This document shows, one piece after another, positions 63,990 to 64,000 of a stretch of 64,000 nt of DNA. Made by a program: the position numbers and the translations under genes. Below the pieces are notes generated by a model. That model was not told the origin of the DNA. It ran no database searches and saw only the letters and a program-made list of their open reading frames with translations. Origin of the DNA: Ruminococcaceae bacterium UBA6416 (GTDB lineage Bacteria > Bacillota > Clostridia > Oscillospirales > Acutalibacteraceae); NCBI GenBank assembly GCA_002438505.1, contig DJPI01000008.1, positions 6,138 to 70,137 of the forward strand, written 5' to 3'. Each line of letters opens with the position of its first letter. Within the stretch, counting starts at the first letter, position 1.

Positions 63990-64000
63990 AAAATATCTAT

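Overview
This window reads as chromosomal DNA of an endospore-forming Firmicute of class Clostridia, probably an uncultured gut lineage near Oscillospirales. The evidence is the spoIIAA-spoIIAB-sigF operon, ctsR-mcsA-mcsB-clpC with CtsR boxes, two T-box riboswitches, a LexA repressor, Gram-positive RBSs (AGGAGG), many TTG/GTG starts and TTGACA-n17-TATAAT promoters. The taxon is an inference. No rRNA, tRNA, CRISPR array, prophage or intact insertion sequence was seen.

Layout. 1-7.3 kb: rpoB (5' end outside the window) and rpoC. 7.3-13 kb, minus strand: a TetR regulator, a LysM/G5/M23 cell-wall peptidase, and a zur-znuC-znuBA zinc-uptake operon in which permease and binding protein are one polypeptide, preceded by a near-perfect 29-nt palindrome. 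13.1-18.3 kb: a promoter and leucine-type T-box drive an isopropylmalate synthase homologue that has lost its catalytic metal ligands, a TIM-barrel isomerase/acyl-CoA ligase fusion, and an amidohydrolase. 18.3-23.5 kb: a TSCPD protein, an unknown 350-aa protein behind a palindromic operator, alr, an FGGY kinase and a TetR regulator. 23.7-24.5 kb has no supportable gene. 24.6-29.1 kb: an Rrf2 regulator, a secreted lipase-like protein, a pyridoxamine kinase, and a junction where two genes, both lacking their 5' parts, lie head to head. 29.1-33.5 kb: an amino-acid ABC importer, an MBL hydrolase, a GtrA-like protein and a 33-aa micropeptide. 33.8-38.7 kb: the ctsR operon and a small charged protein. 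38.8-45 kb: a BspA-type LRR surface protein, a DUF3048 lipoprotein, a 35-aa micropeptide, lexA and a SpoIIQ-like M23 protein. 45-49.7 kb: ileS and proS. 50-54.3 kb: a secreted metallophosphoesterase, folC and the spoIIA operon. 54.4-57.8 kb: a tryptophan T-box, a 33-codon leader ORF and the trpXYZ importer. 57.9-59.5 kb: a CLC channel and a candidate type I toxin-antitoxin locus. 59.7-64 kb: secA and an Mbeg1-like lipase.

The most unusual items are: (i) the compact convergent RNA pair at 59.15-59.51 kb, which has two promoters, a shared bidirectional terminator, a 23-aa hydrophobic ORF and a Shine-Dalgarno with a perfect upstream complement; (ii) the leucine T-box operon built around a catalytically degenerate isopropylmalate synthase; (iii) stand-alone amphipathic micropeptides whose spacing of hydrophobic residues recurs as C-terminal tails of larger proteins; (iv) a leader ORF between the Trp T-box and trpX; and (v) the 28.73-kb junction, which is a real rearrangement or a metagenome assembly error.
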